Shown here in pieces: positions 25,939 to 34,150 of a stretch of DNA of 64,000 nucleotides. Source of the DNA: Nocardia sp. (GTDB lineage Bacteria; Actinomycetota; Actinomycetes; Mycobacteriales; Mycobacteriaceae). The notes beneath the pieces are model-generated. The model did not search any database. It was not told the origin of the DNA and saw only the letters and a list, made by a program, of their open reading frames with translations. Location of the stretch: positions 21,215 to 85,214 of the forward strand of contig NZ_JAODNK010000022.1 of NCBI RefSeq assembly GCF_025465275.1. The letters are read 5' to 3'. The position numbers were made by a program, and so were the translations under genes. Position 1 is the first letter of the stretch; each line of letters opens with the position of its first letter.

Positions 25939-26717
25939 TGTCCGGCCTGTCTAATCGGCTGCCGTCGGCCCTCACTCTGCACGACCTGATGCCGCCGGAC
26001 CCGAAGGCCGTGCTGCTGGTCGGATCGCATGCCCGCGGCTGGGCCCACGAGAGCAGTGATGTGGATGTGATCGTGGTTGTCGAACAACCGATTTCGGATC
26101 CGCGGGCCGGCGGCATCGAGGTGGCGCTGCAGCCGGAGCGGGTGCAGGCCGTCGCCACCTACGCCGACGATGCCCGGCTGGAGGTCAAGTACTGGCTGAC
26201 CGGCCAGATCGACCAGGTGCTGGACAAAGTCTCCTGGGATGCCTTCGAGCACAGCGACACCCTCAACGACCAGCTCGACGAGCAGTCGAAGATCATGCTC
26301 GACCACATGATGACCTGTGTGCCGCTCGCGGGCGAGCCGTGGGTGCAGGCACTGCGGGAACGCATCCGCGACTCCGCGTTTCGCGCGTTTCTGGTGGACG
26401 CGGCGCTGAACCGCTGCGACGACAAGGCCGAGTCGGCGCTGGGCATGCTCGCCTCGGGAGACCCGCACAGCGCGGTGCTTGCGGCGCGTGAGGCCTTCGG
26501 TTTCGCGATCGACGCGCTGCTGCTGGGCCAGGGCGAGTTCAATCTGCATCGCAAGTGGCGGGCACGCCGCTTCCGCGAGCTGGCGCCCGGATCGATGAGT
26601 TACGCGCAGTACTGGGAGTGGGAGACGATGCGCGGCCTCGATCCCGAGGCCCCCGAACGATGGGTCGAGGCGATCGTCCGGCTGTGCAAGAACGTCTGGC
26701 TCGATATCGATGTCTAG
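25938..26717 (+). CDS. Pol-beta-type nucleotidyltransferase domain protein
   Basis: A 259-residue protein whose N-terminal domain carries the classic motif VGSHARGWAHESSDVDVIVV (GS-x-ARG, then the DxD aspartates). The rest is helical, with conserved ARRFREL and a tryptophan-rich tail. This is a third nucleotidyltransferase-like gene, of a different family from the two at 10544 and 14292. ATG overlaps the AsnB stop. I infer AMP or NMP transfer to the peptide, an intermediate or a partner protein. Confidence 0.78.
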   Translation: MSGLSNRLPSALTLHDLMPPDPKAVLLVGSHARGWAHESSDVDVIVVVEQPISDPRAGGIEVALQPERVQAVATYADDARLEVKYWLTGQIDQVLDKVSWDAFEHSDTLNDQLDEQSKIMLDHMMTCVPLAGEPWVQALRERIRDSAFRAFLVDAALNRCDDKAESALGMLASGDPHSAVLAAREAFGFAIDALLLGQGEFNLHRKWRARRFRELAPGSMSYAQYWEWETMRGLDPEAPERWVEAIVRLCKNVWLDIDV

Positions 26718-26724
26718 GAGTGCC

Positions 26725-27009
26725 ATGGGCTGGAATGCCGAGTCGATTCCTGTGCGCAGGCTCGATATTCGGGTGCGCAGCATTCGCGGCAGTCTCCTGG
26801 TGGTCAATCACGAGCATCAGATGATCGAACTGGCCGACGTCGGCGCACTGCTGTTCCGGTCGGCGGACGGTAAGCGGACGATCGGCGAGCTGGCCGGCCT
26901 GCTGGTCGCCGAGTTCGGCATAGACGTCGAATCCGCGCTGGCCGACACGGTGGAATTCATGGCCGATCTGGCGGCGACCGCCTTCATCGAGCAGTACGGG
27001 GAAGCCTGA
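26725..27009 (+). CDS. PqqD-family peptide-recognition protein
   Basis: A 94-residue PqqD-type protein (RiPP recognition element). Pattern: RGSLLVVNHEHQMIELADVGALLFRSADGKRTIGELAGLLVAEFG, read in parts, matching the three-strand/helix layout and the dG-x-x-T-I-x-E-L consensus. ATG 26725 has TAGGAG just upstream; ATG 26710 would overlap the previous gene. Such proteins present leader peptides to modifying enzymes, which supports the peptide genes being real substrates. The diiron oxygenase starts at its stop codon. Confidence 0.87.
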   Translation: MGWNAESIPVRRLDIRVRSIRGSLLVVNHEHQMIELADVGALLFRSADGKRTIGELAGLLVAEFGIDVESALADTVEFMADLAATAFIEQYGEA

Positions 27010-27947
27010 TGGACCTGCCGCAGTACCGGAGTAGTTTCCGGCAGTGGGAGACGCGCAGTACCGTCCGCAACGCACCGCGGCGGGAACCCGGTCCGCTCGA
27101 GGCCGTGGACAGCTTTTTCTTTCCCCCGGAACTGTTTCCGGTGCTGTCGGCGCCCGCGCTCGGCGATCTGGGCGACCGGATTCGGCAGCAGGCGCTGCTG
27201 CACGCGCTCTATCAGTACCTGCACTTCACGACGGTGCTGGAGCAGCAGGCCGTCTTGCCGGTCACCTCGCTGATCTCGCTGGGCCGGGCGGGGGTGGTGC
27301 TGCCCGCAGAGATGCGCGCCGACGCTTTCAAGATCACCACGGACGAGGCCTGGCACGCCCAGTTCGCCTACGACTTCGTGCGGGATCTGGAGTCGGTGAC
27401 CGGCGTGCCGTCCGATGCGCTGGTCGAGCCGCGTTTCGTACAGGCCGTCGCGCGGCTGCGCGAGGAGGTCGAGCCGGGCCGGCGGCGGCTGGCCGATCTG
27501 TTGTTCACCACGGTCAGTGAAACCCTTGTCTCCCAACTGCTCACCGATATTCCGCGGGACTCGCGGCTCCCGCGTCCGGTGCGCGATGTGGTTGCCGATC
27601 ATGCCATGGACGAGGGCCGCCACCAGACGTATTTCAAGCGGTTCCTGCGTGAGCTGTGGGTGCAGCTCGATGCGGCCGAGCGCCGATTCGCCGGCCCGCT
27701 GATCCCCCGGCTCGTGGAGGCATTCCTCGCCCCTGATCTGCTGTCGGTCGAGGCGATACTGCTGTGCTCCGGTGTGCCGTCGGCGCTCGCCGAAGACGCG
27801 CTCGATCAAACGTTCTCGACCGGGCGGACGGCCGGAGCGCTGGCCGCGGCCGCGCGGGTGACGGTGCGCTCGTTCACCGAGGTGGGTGCGCTGGAGGATC
27901 CGGGCACCCACGCCGCGTTCGCCTCCTCCGGGCTGGTGAGTGGATAA
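27009..27947 (+). CDS. AurF-type diiron N-oxygenase
   Basis: A 312-residue member of the p-aminobenzoate N-oxygenase family. Metal ligands appear at Glu78, Glu113 and His116 (DEAWH), Glu171, His198, Glu202 and His205 (HAMDEGRH). Their spacing of 35, 3, 58, 27, 4 and 3 residues almost exactly matches AurF. Known members oxidise aryl amines to nitro groups, hydroxylate beta-carbons or N-oxidise others. It is coupled to the PqqD gene (TGATG), so the substrate may be peptide-bound, for example a pyrimidine amine or an arginine or histidine side chain. That is inference. Confidence 0.82.
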   Translation: MDLPQYRSSFRQWETRSTVRNAPRREPGPLEAVDSFFFPPELFPVLSAPALGDLGDRIRQQALLHALYQYLHFTTVLEQQAVLPVTSLISLGRAGVVLPAEMRADAFKITTDEAWHAQFAYDFVRDLESVTGVPSDALVEPRFVQAVARLREEVEPGRRRLADLLFTTVSETLVSQLLTDIPRDSRLPRPVRDVVADHAMDEGRHQTYFKRFLRELWVQLDAAERRFAGPLIPRLVEAFLAPDLLSVEAILLCSGVPSALAEDALDQTFSTGRTAGALAAAARVTVRSFTEVGALEDPGTHAAFASSGLVSG

Positions 27948-27982
27948 TGCTGTCGCACAGCGCTATCCACTCCGCCGAGTGG

Positions 27983-28642
27983 CTAACGATCCAGTAGATC
28001 CAGGAACGATTGCACGTGATCCTCCCGGACGAAACCTTCGGTGTCCGCGAGTTCCCGGTACATCCGCAGTTGCTCACCGCAGAACCAAGTGAAGGCGTCC
28101 AGCTCGACGTCGTCCGCGTCCAGCCGATCCGGGAATCGGCGGTCGTAGAGGTCGCGTCCGACGCCGAACCAGCCGCCGCCCTTGCGGGTTCGCAGAAAGC
28201 GGTCGGTAATCGTCTCCATGCCGGGGTCCAGGAAGAGCGTGAGATCCGGCCGGGGAAATACCGCCGTGATCTGCCGCAGCAGCTCCTCGGGTACCCCGCG
28301 CAGGAGTCCGCGGATCCAGCCCGAATAGACATAGCGGTCGTAGACGACGATCTCACCGGCCTGCAAGGCGGGGAGCGCGACCGCCTCGAAGGTGAGCCGC
28401 AGGTCCGCGATGAACAGCAGTGTCGAGGTCAAACCGCTCAACTCGCTGCGCCTGGTCAATTCGGCTGTCACCGGTGCGAGTTCGGCATGCGAATTCCACT
28501 TCACCCGGCGCACCGGGCGCGGGGATTTCTCGGCCAGTTGCTGCCCGAGTGTGGTCTTACCGGACCGCGAAACACCCTCCAGGACAACGAGCAGCCCGGG
28601 GGTGGACTGCCCGGTGAAAGGCAGTATCGGCTCAGACGACAT
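27983..28642 (-). CDS. Thymidylate kinase-like P-loop kinase
   Basis: A 219-residue nucleoside-monophosphate-kinase homologue on the minus strand. Walker A is LEGVSRSGKTTLGQQL, followed by a VVYDRYVYSG motif like the DR(Y) motif of thymidylate kinases, and a LID-like RTRKGGGW. The start ATG (complement of 28640-28642) overlaps the HPrK-like gene by 11 bases, so the two are co-transcribed against the rest of the cluster. In lasso and similar RiPP clusters such kinases can phosphorylate the peptide; nucleotide phosphorylation in the pyrimidine branch is the other option. Confidence 0.8.
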   Translation of the reverse strand: MSSEPILPFTGQSTPGLLVVLEGVSRSGKTTLGQQLAEKSPRPVRRVKWNSHAELAPVTAELTRRSELSGLTSTLLFIADLRLTFEAVALPALQAGEIVVYDRYVYSGWIRGLLRGVPEELLRQITAVFPRPDLTLFLDPGMETITDRFLRTRKGGGWFGVGRDLYDRRFPDRLDADDVELDAFTWFCGEQLRMYRELADTEGFVREDHVQSFLDLLDR

Positions 28643-29702
28643 CGGCGGGCCCACTCGCGGGCGGCGGGCCGACATGCTCGGCGAGCACCGCGGCATTGCG
28701 CCGATGATCGGGACACCATTGGAACTGGATCGCCGCCGCGCCCGCGATGGCGCGTTCGACGAGGCGGGCCGTCGCGTCCACGAGGTCGGCGAACGGCTGC
28801 TGCGGCCCGAGTGCCCATTTGAGGAAGTAGTCGACATTCTGCAGCAGGCGGGTGGCCGCTTCGTCGGCATCCATCGGCCGCACCCGGGGATGGTCGAGGT
28901 CCAGTGCCGCTTCCGGGAACACCAGGTGCCGCAACGGGGTGCGCAGGCGCAGCTCATCACGACTGGAGATCTGCTCCCAGCCGAGGCGCTGCTTGCTGCC
29001 GGCCTCGTACCAGTACAGCTCGCTGGGTCCCATGCCCTCGGGAATCGTTGTGGGAGCGGTGATCCCGAACTCCGGGACATGTGCGGCGAACCACTGCTGG
29101 GTGCCGGTTCCCATGGGCAGGGCCTGCGGCATGCCGCCCACCTCGACCTCGCCGTCCGCCCCTGGAAGCAGCAGGGTGATGTCATTGCTGAGGTAGCTGT
29201 AGCCCGCCGAGACCATGGCCAGCACGAGCGAGGTCTTTCCCGCCATCTTCTCGCCGGCGAAGATCACCCCGCCGTCGCGGGCGCGCACGGCACTCGCGTG
29301 CACATTGGCCGCGCCGCGGCGCCGGTGCAGTCCGATCACGCTGGCGGTGGTGTACGGGCGTATCTCCCGCAGATACGCGGCGCGGGTGGTCACGTTCGGG
29401 CCGCGCACTTCGACGGTGCCGGGGCCCACCACGATCGTGTCGCCGAGCAGGCCCGCGATGGCGCCGGGAATCAGCGGGGCGTCGTCCTCCTCGACGACCG
29501 TCACCCGCAATTCCGCGGTGCAATTTCGACCGACCTGCGAGCAGTCGGAAGCGGTGCGCACGGCAGCATCGTCCGGTTGCGCGAACATGCCGTAGTCGTA
29601 CATCAGCGCTGCTCGTGTCTGGGCTCCTGGCGCGTCGATATGCACGGTGATTCCGTGCATATCGAGACGCACGATTTCGGTGGCTACCTCGGACTCAGTC
29701 AT
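28632..29702 (-). CDS. HPr kinase-like P-loop protein
   Basis: A 356-residue protein with an HPr-kinase-type C-terminal domain: Walker A VIFAGEKMAGKTSLV after VHASAVRARDGG, and SYLSNDITLLLP where the acidic switch residue lies. The N-terminal 110 residues are unique. HPrK-like proteins in RiPP clusters phosphorylate C-terminal serine of the peptide; the twin peptides here have serines in the tail. It starts at 29702 with no strong ribosome-binding site and is divergent from the pyrD operon, with a 262-base shared control region. Confidence 0.75.
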   Translation of the reverse strand: MTESEVATEIVRLDMHGITVHIDAPGAQTRAALMYDYGMFAQPDDAAVRTASDCSQVGRNCTAELRVTVVEEDDAPLIPGAIAGLLGDTIVVGPGTVEVRGPNVTTRAAYLREIRPYTTASVIGLHRRRGAANVHASAVRARDGGVIFAGEKMAGKTSLVLAMVSAGYSYLSNDITLLLPGADGEVEVGGMPQALPMGTGTQQWFAAHVPEFGITAPTTIPEGMGPSELYWYEAGSKQRLGWEQISSRDELRLRTPLRHLVFPEAALDLDHPRVRPMDADEAATRLLQNVDYFLKWALGPQQPFADLVDATARLVERAIAGAAAIQFQWCPDHRRNAAVLAEHVGPPPASGPADVV

Positions 29703-29718
29703 TGCGCGAATCTATCCT

Positions 29719-29737
29719 TTTCCGGTGTTCGCGGAAA
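29719..29737. promoter_or_regulatory. Imperfect TTTCCG / CGGAAA inverted repeat
   Basis: TTTCCG (29719-29724), seven-base spacer, CGGAAA (29732-29737), 16 bases upstream of the HPrK-like start codon in the divergent control region 29703-29964. It echoes the repeat at 21834 (spacer of five). Candidate site for a cluster IclR protein. TTGACA at 29837 is a possible -35 for the rightward pyrD operon but no good -10 follows. Confidence 0.35.
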
Positions 29738-29964
29738 CCGGCAAATGCGATTCCGAGCTGAATTCCGAAACGCGGGCGGGCATTTTCGCGAGGCCGAAAC
29801 CGCAGCTGGAAAATGCTGCTGACGTGCGCTGAAGCCTTGACAGGGGGTGGTCTTATCGCCCAATCTCGTGATCTCACATGTCGGGTGAAAGGCATCCATC
29901 ACATGGAAATTTCAGAAACGTGGCGCCGAATTTCTACCCGGCGGAAAGATGAGCAGGTATTTCC

Positions 29965-30888
29965 GTGACTGTAATCGAATCACCGGTCGATATGCGGGTC
30001 CGAATCGGTGAGCTGTCGCTGGCCAATCCGGTCATGCCCGCCTCCGGATGTTTCGGCCCGGAACTGGGTGCGATCACGGCGGCGGACCGGCTCGGCGCGG
30101 TTGTCACCAAGACGATCTTCGCCGGCATCCGCTCGGGGAATCCGGCGCACCGGCTGGCGGAGACGCCGCACGGCATGCTGAACTCCGTCGGCATCCCCAG
30201 TCCGGGTGTCGCGCGGTTCCGTGGTGAGGTGCTGCCGCGGTATCAGGCGTTCGGGGTGCCGGTGATCGTCAGCGTGGGCGGGCTGTCGGTCCAGGAGTAC
30301 TTCGAGGTGATGGACGAGCTGGCCGGAGCGGAATTCGCCGCCGTCGAGGTCAATGTGTCATGCCCCAATCTGGAGGCCGGCGGCCTGGAGATCGGCGTCG
30401 ACCCGCACCTCATCGAGCAGGTGACCCGCGGTGTGGTGGCGCGGACCGAGCGGCCGGTGATCGTCAAACTGACCCCGAATGTCAGCGCCATCGGAACCCT
30501 CGCCCGGGCCGCCGAAGCAGGCGGTGCGGCGGCGGTCACCGTGGCGAACACCTTCACCGCCATGGCCGTCGATCACCTGACCCGGCGACCGGTGCTCGGC
30601 AACAATGTGGGCGGCCTATCCGGGCCCGCCATCAAACCGCTTGCGCTGCGGCTGGTCTGGGAGACCGCGCGGCACGTCTCGGTCCCCGTGATCGGGTGCG
30701 GCGGCGTATCCACGGCCGCGGATGCGGCGGAGTTCCTGCTTGCCGGTGCGACCGCCGTGCAGGTCGGCACCGCGAGTTTCGCCCGCCCCGACGCCATGCT
30801 CACCATCCTCGACGGTCTGCGGGACGTGGCGCGAGCCCAGTCCGTCGATTCGATTCGCACTCTCACCGGAGCGCTGCGCCTCAATTAG
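29965..30888 (+). CDS. pyrD: Dihydroorotate dehydrogenase, class 1B catalytic subunit
   Basis: A 307-residue FMN beta-barrel enzyme. The active-site cysteine is visible in VEVNVSCPNLE (class 1 use Cys as base; class 2 use Ser). FMN-binding patterns IVKLTPN, VTVANTFTAMAVD, GGLSGPAIKPLALRLVW and VIGCGGVSTAADAAEFLLAGA are intact. Class 1B enzymes need a PyrK partner, present at 32148. Mycobacterial relatives use the membrane quinone-linked class 2 enzyme for housekeeping, so this pair is specialised. It can act in either direction, dihydroorotate to orotate or the reverse with NADH. GTG start 29965. Confidence 0.87.
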   Translation: MTVIESPVDMRVRIGELSLANPVMPASGCFGPELGAITAADRLGAVVTKTIFAGIRSGNPAHRLAETPHGMLNSVGIPSPGVARFRGEVLPRYQAFGVPVIVSVGGLSVQEYFEVMDELAGAEFAAVEVNVSCPNLEAGGLEIGVDPHLIEQVTRGVVARTERPVIVKLTPNVSAIGTLARAAEAGGAAAVTVANTFTAMAVDHLTRRPVLGNNVGGLSGPAIKPLALRLVWETARHVSVPVIGCGGVSTAADAAEFLLAGATAVQVGTASFARPDAMLTILDGLRDVARAQSVDSIRTLTGALRLN

Positions 30889-30921
30889 GTGGCGGCAGCA
30901 CAGATTACGCAGGAGATAGAC

Positions 30922-32151
30922 ATGACCGAGCCAGCCCTGGGCGAAAGTTCGATCCAGGAAACACCGGCCCCGGCCGACCACCCCATGAAAATGCTCTGGG
31001 CCTCCATCGTCGGCTACGCGGTGGACGGCTTCGACATGCTGCTGCTGAGCGTGGCACTGGTCTCGATCACGGCATCGCTGAAACTGACCACCGGCCAGGC
31101 GGGTTCGCTGGCCAGCTACACCCTGTTCGGCGCGGTTGTCGGCGGAATCCTGTTCGGCATGCTGAGCGACCGGATCGGCCGGGTCCGGGTACTGACCTGG
31201 ACGATTCTGCTGTTCGCCGTCTTCACCGGCCTGTGCGCACTGGCTCAGGACTACACGCAGATGGTGATCCTGCGCTTCCTCGCCGGTGTCGGCCTGGGCG
31301 GGGAGTTCGGTATCGGGATGACCCTCGCCGCCGAAACCTGGCCTGCCGCAAAGCGTGCGCGCGCCACCTCGTATGTCGCGCTCGGCTGGCAGTTCGGTGT
31401 GCTGCTCGCTTCGCTGTCGGGTCTGTGGCTGCTGCCGCACCTGGGCTGGCGCGGTCTGTTCGCGCTGGGTGTGCTGCCGGCCGTCATCGCCTACCTGTTC
31501 CGCCGGAAGATCGGCGAGCCGGCGATGTTCACGGCGGCCACGCACAAATCGGTGCCGATCAGCGAATTATGGCGCGACAGAGCGACTGTGAAGATCAGCC
31601 TGGGGCTGATCGTGCTGACCTCGGTGCAGAACTTCGGCTACTTCGGCCTGATGACCTGGCTGCCCAGCTACCTGGCCAAGCACCTGCACTACGGGCTGAC
31701 CAAGACCGCGACCTGGACCTCGGTCACGGTGCTCGGCATGGCGGTGGGCATTGTGGTGTTCGGGTGGATCGCGGATCGTTTCGGCCGCCGGCCCGCGCTG
31801 TGCGGCTTCCAGCTCGGTGCGGCGATCTCGGTGGTCGCGTACAGCCAGCTCACCTCGTCCGGTGCGCTGCTGATCGGCGGTGCGATCATGGGATTCTTCG
31901 TCAACGGAATGCTGGGCGGCTACGGCGCGCTGCTGGCGGAACTGTTTCCGACCGAGGCCCGGGCGACGGCCGAGAATGTGCTGTTCAATATCGGGCGCGG
32001 GGTCGGCGGTTTCGGCCCGTGGCTGATCGGCCTGCTCATCGCGCACTACACGTTCAACTCCACCATCGGATTCCTCGGGTGCATTTACCTTGTGGCACTG
32101 GTGACTACGGTGTTCCTGATTCCCGAGCGCCGAGGGGTGGCGCTCGTATGA
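30922..32151 (+). CDS. MFS transporter, aromatic-acid/metabolite H+ symporter type
   Basis: A 409-residue MFS permease with 12 segments. Characteristic: GYAVDGFDMLLLSVALV (the DGFD motif of AAHS-type transporters in helix 1), GMLSDRIGRVR (loop motif A) and FLAGVGLGGEFGIGM. Such carriers move small carboxylates, so an orotate-like or ureido acid is a plausible substrate; import or export cannot be told. ATG 30922 is preferred because AGGAG lies seven bases upstream; an in-frame GTG at 30889 has no such site. Lies between pyrD and pyrK. Confidence 0.85.
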   Translation: MTEPALGESSIQETPAPADHPMKMLWASIVGYAVDGFDMLLLSVALVSITASLKLTTGQAGSLASYTLFGAVVGGILFGMLSDRIGRVRVLTWTILLFAVFTGLCALAQDYTQMVILRFLAGVGLGGEFGIGMTLAAETWPAAKRARATSYVALGWQFGVLLASLSGLWLLPHLGWRGLFALGVLPAVIAYLFRRKIGEPAMFTAATHKSVPISELWRDRATVKISLGLIVLTSVQNFGYFGLMTWLPSYLAKHLHYGLTKTATWTSVTVLGMAVGIVVFGWIADRFGRRPALCGFQLGAAISVVAYSQLTSSGALLIGGAIMGFFVNGMLGGYGALLAELFPTEARATAENVLFNIGRGVGGFGPWLIGLLIAHYTFNSTIGFLGCIYLVALVTTVFLIPERRGVALV

Positions 32152-33023
32152 TGCCGGATCTGATGTTGCCGCCCGCCGGGGAAGGGCCGGCGGGACGGCT
32201 GACTCCGCTCCCCGGGGAGGCTGCGGGGACCTCCGGTGCGCGGGTGGTGGACGCCGAGGTCGTGGCCAACAGCCATCGTGGTGATCGCTACTGGCGCTTG
32301 CGGCTCTACGCGCCGGAGGTCGCCGCGGCGGCGTCGCCCGGTCAGTTCGTCATGCTGACCGTTGCCGGGTCTCCGGCCGGGTCCCCGGTGCTGCCGCGCC
32401 CGATGGCGTTGTACGACTGGGACTCGCACGCCGGATGGATCGATGTGCTCTACGGTGTGGTGGGGGCGGGCTCGCTGCTCATGACCGGGTTCGCCACCGA
32501 CGACCGGATGACCGTCGTCGGCCCGCTCGGCCGCGGGTTCGCACTGGACCCGGCCACGCGGTCGATCCTGCTGGTGGGCCGGGGCATCGGCATCTGTTCG
32601 CTGACCGCGCTCGCGGGTGCGGCCGCCCGGCGTGGCGTGCACGTCACCGCCGTGCTCAGCGCCCGGTCTCCGGCCGCGCTGACCGGTCAGGATGTCTTGT
32701 CCCGGTACGGGATCGGCGACCTTGTCGAGGTGGTCGACGCCGACGGCTCGAGCGCGCCGATCCGGCTCGCCGAGGCGCTGATCGACAAGCTGGACCGGCA
32801 GCCGCCCGAGCAGATCTTCACCTGCGGCTCGGAGCGATTGACCGCGCTCTGCGCGGAACTGGCCCTGCGCTGGAACGCCGATCTGCAGGTATCCCTGGAA
32901 GCGCGGATGGCGTGCGGCCTGGGTTACTGTCACGGCTGCTCGTCCGGCCGCCGGACCTCCACAGAAGAGGCTCCACTGGTGTGCAAGGACGGTCCTGTTT
33001 TCCGCTGGCACGAGGGTGAGTGA
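32148..33023 (+). CDS. pyrK: Dihydroorotate dehydrogenase electron-transfer subunit (PyrK)
   Basis: A 291-residue FAD/[2Fe-2S] reductase of the ferredoxin-reductase superfamily. FAD motif RPMALYDWD, NAD(P)-side motif ILLVGRGIGICSLTALA, and the iron-sulfur cysteines ACGLGYCHGCSSG...LVCKDGPVF near the C-terminus. Pairs with class 1B PyrD to pass electrons to or from NAD. ATG 32148 overlaps the MFS stop; its own stop overlaps the next GTG. Slightly longer at the N-terminus than typical PyrK. Confidence 0.88.
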   Translation: MMPDLMLPPAGEGPAGRLTPLPGEAAGTSGARVVDAEVVANSHRGDRYWRLRLYAPEVAAAASPGQFVMLTVAGSPAGSPVLPRPMALYDWDSHAGWIDVLYGVVGAGSLLMTGFATDDRMTVVGPLGRGFALDPATRSILLVGRGIGICSLTALAGAAARRGVHVTAVLSARSPAALTGQDVLSRYGIGDLVEVVDADGSSAPIRLAEALIDKLDRQPPEQIFTCGSERLTALCAELALRWNADLQVSLEARMACGLGYCHGCSSGRRTSTEEAPLVCKDGPVFRWHEGE

Positions 33024-34150
33024 CCGCCGTGCAGTCCCCCGACCGTGATGTGCTGGAGCGCTGGATCGCCCGGCTCGGCGGGCTGCCCCGGCGCAGCCCG
33101 CCGATCGCCCGGGGTGATCGCCTGTTCTATACCGAACGGGGGAGCGGGGAGCGGCACCCGTCCCTGTGGATGTGCCATCCGTCCGGTACGGCCCGCCTGA
33201 TCGATCCGGCCCGGTGGAATTCGCCGCATCCGGTGTGGATCACCGACTGGAGCGTCTCCCCGGACGGTAGGCGAATCACATTCCGGCTCAACCGCAATCG
33301 GGCCGCCGTCCTGCTGCTGGACATAGCCACCGGCCGGATCACCGGCGCGCCGAAGCCGGAGCTGCGGCGGCCCGTGATCGCATCGTGTGGCTCCGGGCTG
33401 CGGACCGTGCTCGCCGCCGACCCGGAAGCCGTGGTGCGGCACCTGGTTCCGCTCGACGGCATGGTGGCCGTCGCGCGATGGCGGAACGGGCGCTCAGAGG
33501 TAGTGGTCGTGGATTCGGATTCCGGTGCGGTGCAGGCGGTTCCGCTTCCCGGAGTGGGGACGGTCTCCGGTATGACGGGCACCGCCGAGGGGCAGCGCAG
33601 GCTGTGGATCGGGTACGCCGAGCCCACGCGCCCCGGTTCGGTGCTGGAGGTGGATCTGTCCTCGCCCCGGCACCCGGTGGTGCGGGACTGGTATCGCCCG
33701 GATCGGATCGGCCCGCTGCCCCGCATTCGGCGGCTGGGTCTGATGTGCGTTTCCGCGGCGGGCGCCGAGCTCGAGATCAGCGTGCTGCGCCGGGCCAATG
33801 GAACGGCCGGGCCGGTGCCCACGGTGCTCAGTTTCTGGGGCGGGGTCCGGTCGCAGCCCCGTCTCGGATTCGATCCGGGCACCCTGACCTGGGTGCTGGC
33901 CGGGGGAGCCCATGCGGTGGCCCGTGCGCGGGGCGAGTCCGCGGATCTCGTAGCGGCCGCCGAATGCCTGGTGAATGCCGGTCTGGCGCATCCGGATCAG
34001 CTGGCGGTGATCGACGGCCCGCTCGCCTCCGCTGCCGGGATCGCCCTCCTGGCCGAGATTCTCGGTCTGCCGCTGCATCGACTGTGGGGTCTGGAAAAGC
34101 AGCGATCAGTGCCTGCGGAAGGAATGGTGCCGACGTGCCTGAAGCACTGA
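33020..34150 (+). CDS. Truncated, degenerate S9-type (prolyl oligopeptidase-like) protein
   Basis: A 376-residue protein that looks like the beta-propeller of an S9 peptidase (DWSVSPDGRRITFRLN, VVDSDSGAVQAVPLPG) followed by the start of the catalytic domain (TVLSFWGGVRSQPRLGF, then AAAECLVNAGLAHPDQLAVIDG). Where the family has GGSNGG the protein reads IDGPLASAAG, and it stops about 40 residues later, before the Asp and His of the triad. It is therefore unlikely to be a standard serine peptidase. It may bind peptides through the propeller. It is coupled to pyrK (GTG in the stop) and overlaps OMP decarboxylase by 16 bases. Confidence 0.55.
   Translation: MTAVQSPDRDVLERWIARLGGLPRRSPPIARGDRLFYTERGSGERHPSLWMCHPSGTARLIDPARWNSPHPVWITDWSVSPDGRRITFRLNRNRAAVLLLDIATGRITGAPKPELRRPVIASCGSGLRTVLAADPEAVVRHLVPLDGMVAVARWRNGRSEVVVVDSDSGAVQAVPLPGVGTVSGMTGTAEGQRRLWIGYAEPTRPGSVLEVDLSSPRHPVVRDWYRPDRIGPLPRIRRLGLMCVSAAGAELEISVLRRANGTAGPVPTVLSFWGGVRSQPRLGFDPGTLTWVLAGGAHAVARARGESADLVAAAECLVNAGLAHPDQLAVIDGPLASAAGIALLAEILGLPLHRLWGLEKQRSVPAEGMVPTCLKH

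Noticed and set aside
22107..28642. Lasso peptide cluster
   Set aside because: AsnB and PqqD are present, but there is no transglutaminase-like leader protease and the peptides lack the Asp/Glu at core positions 7-9 needed for the ring. AsnB also keeps a full glutaminase domain.
27983..29185. A single 400-residue minus-strand gene
   Set aside because: The first 180 residues are a shadow of the HPrK-like gene; the kinase proper starts at 28642.
30360..33023. An 887-residue open frame across pyrD, MFS and pyrK
   Set aside because: Only its last 291 residues (PyrK) look like protein; the rest is a GC-rich shadow of pyrD and the transporter.
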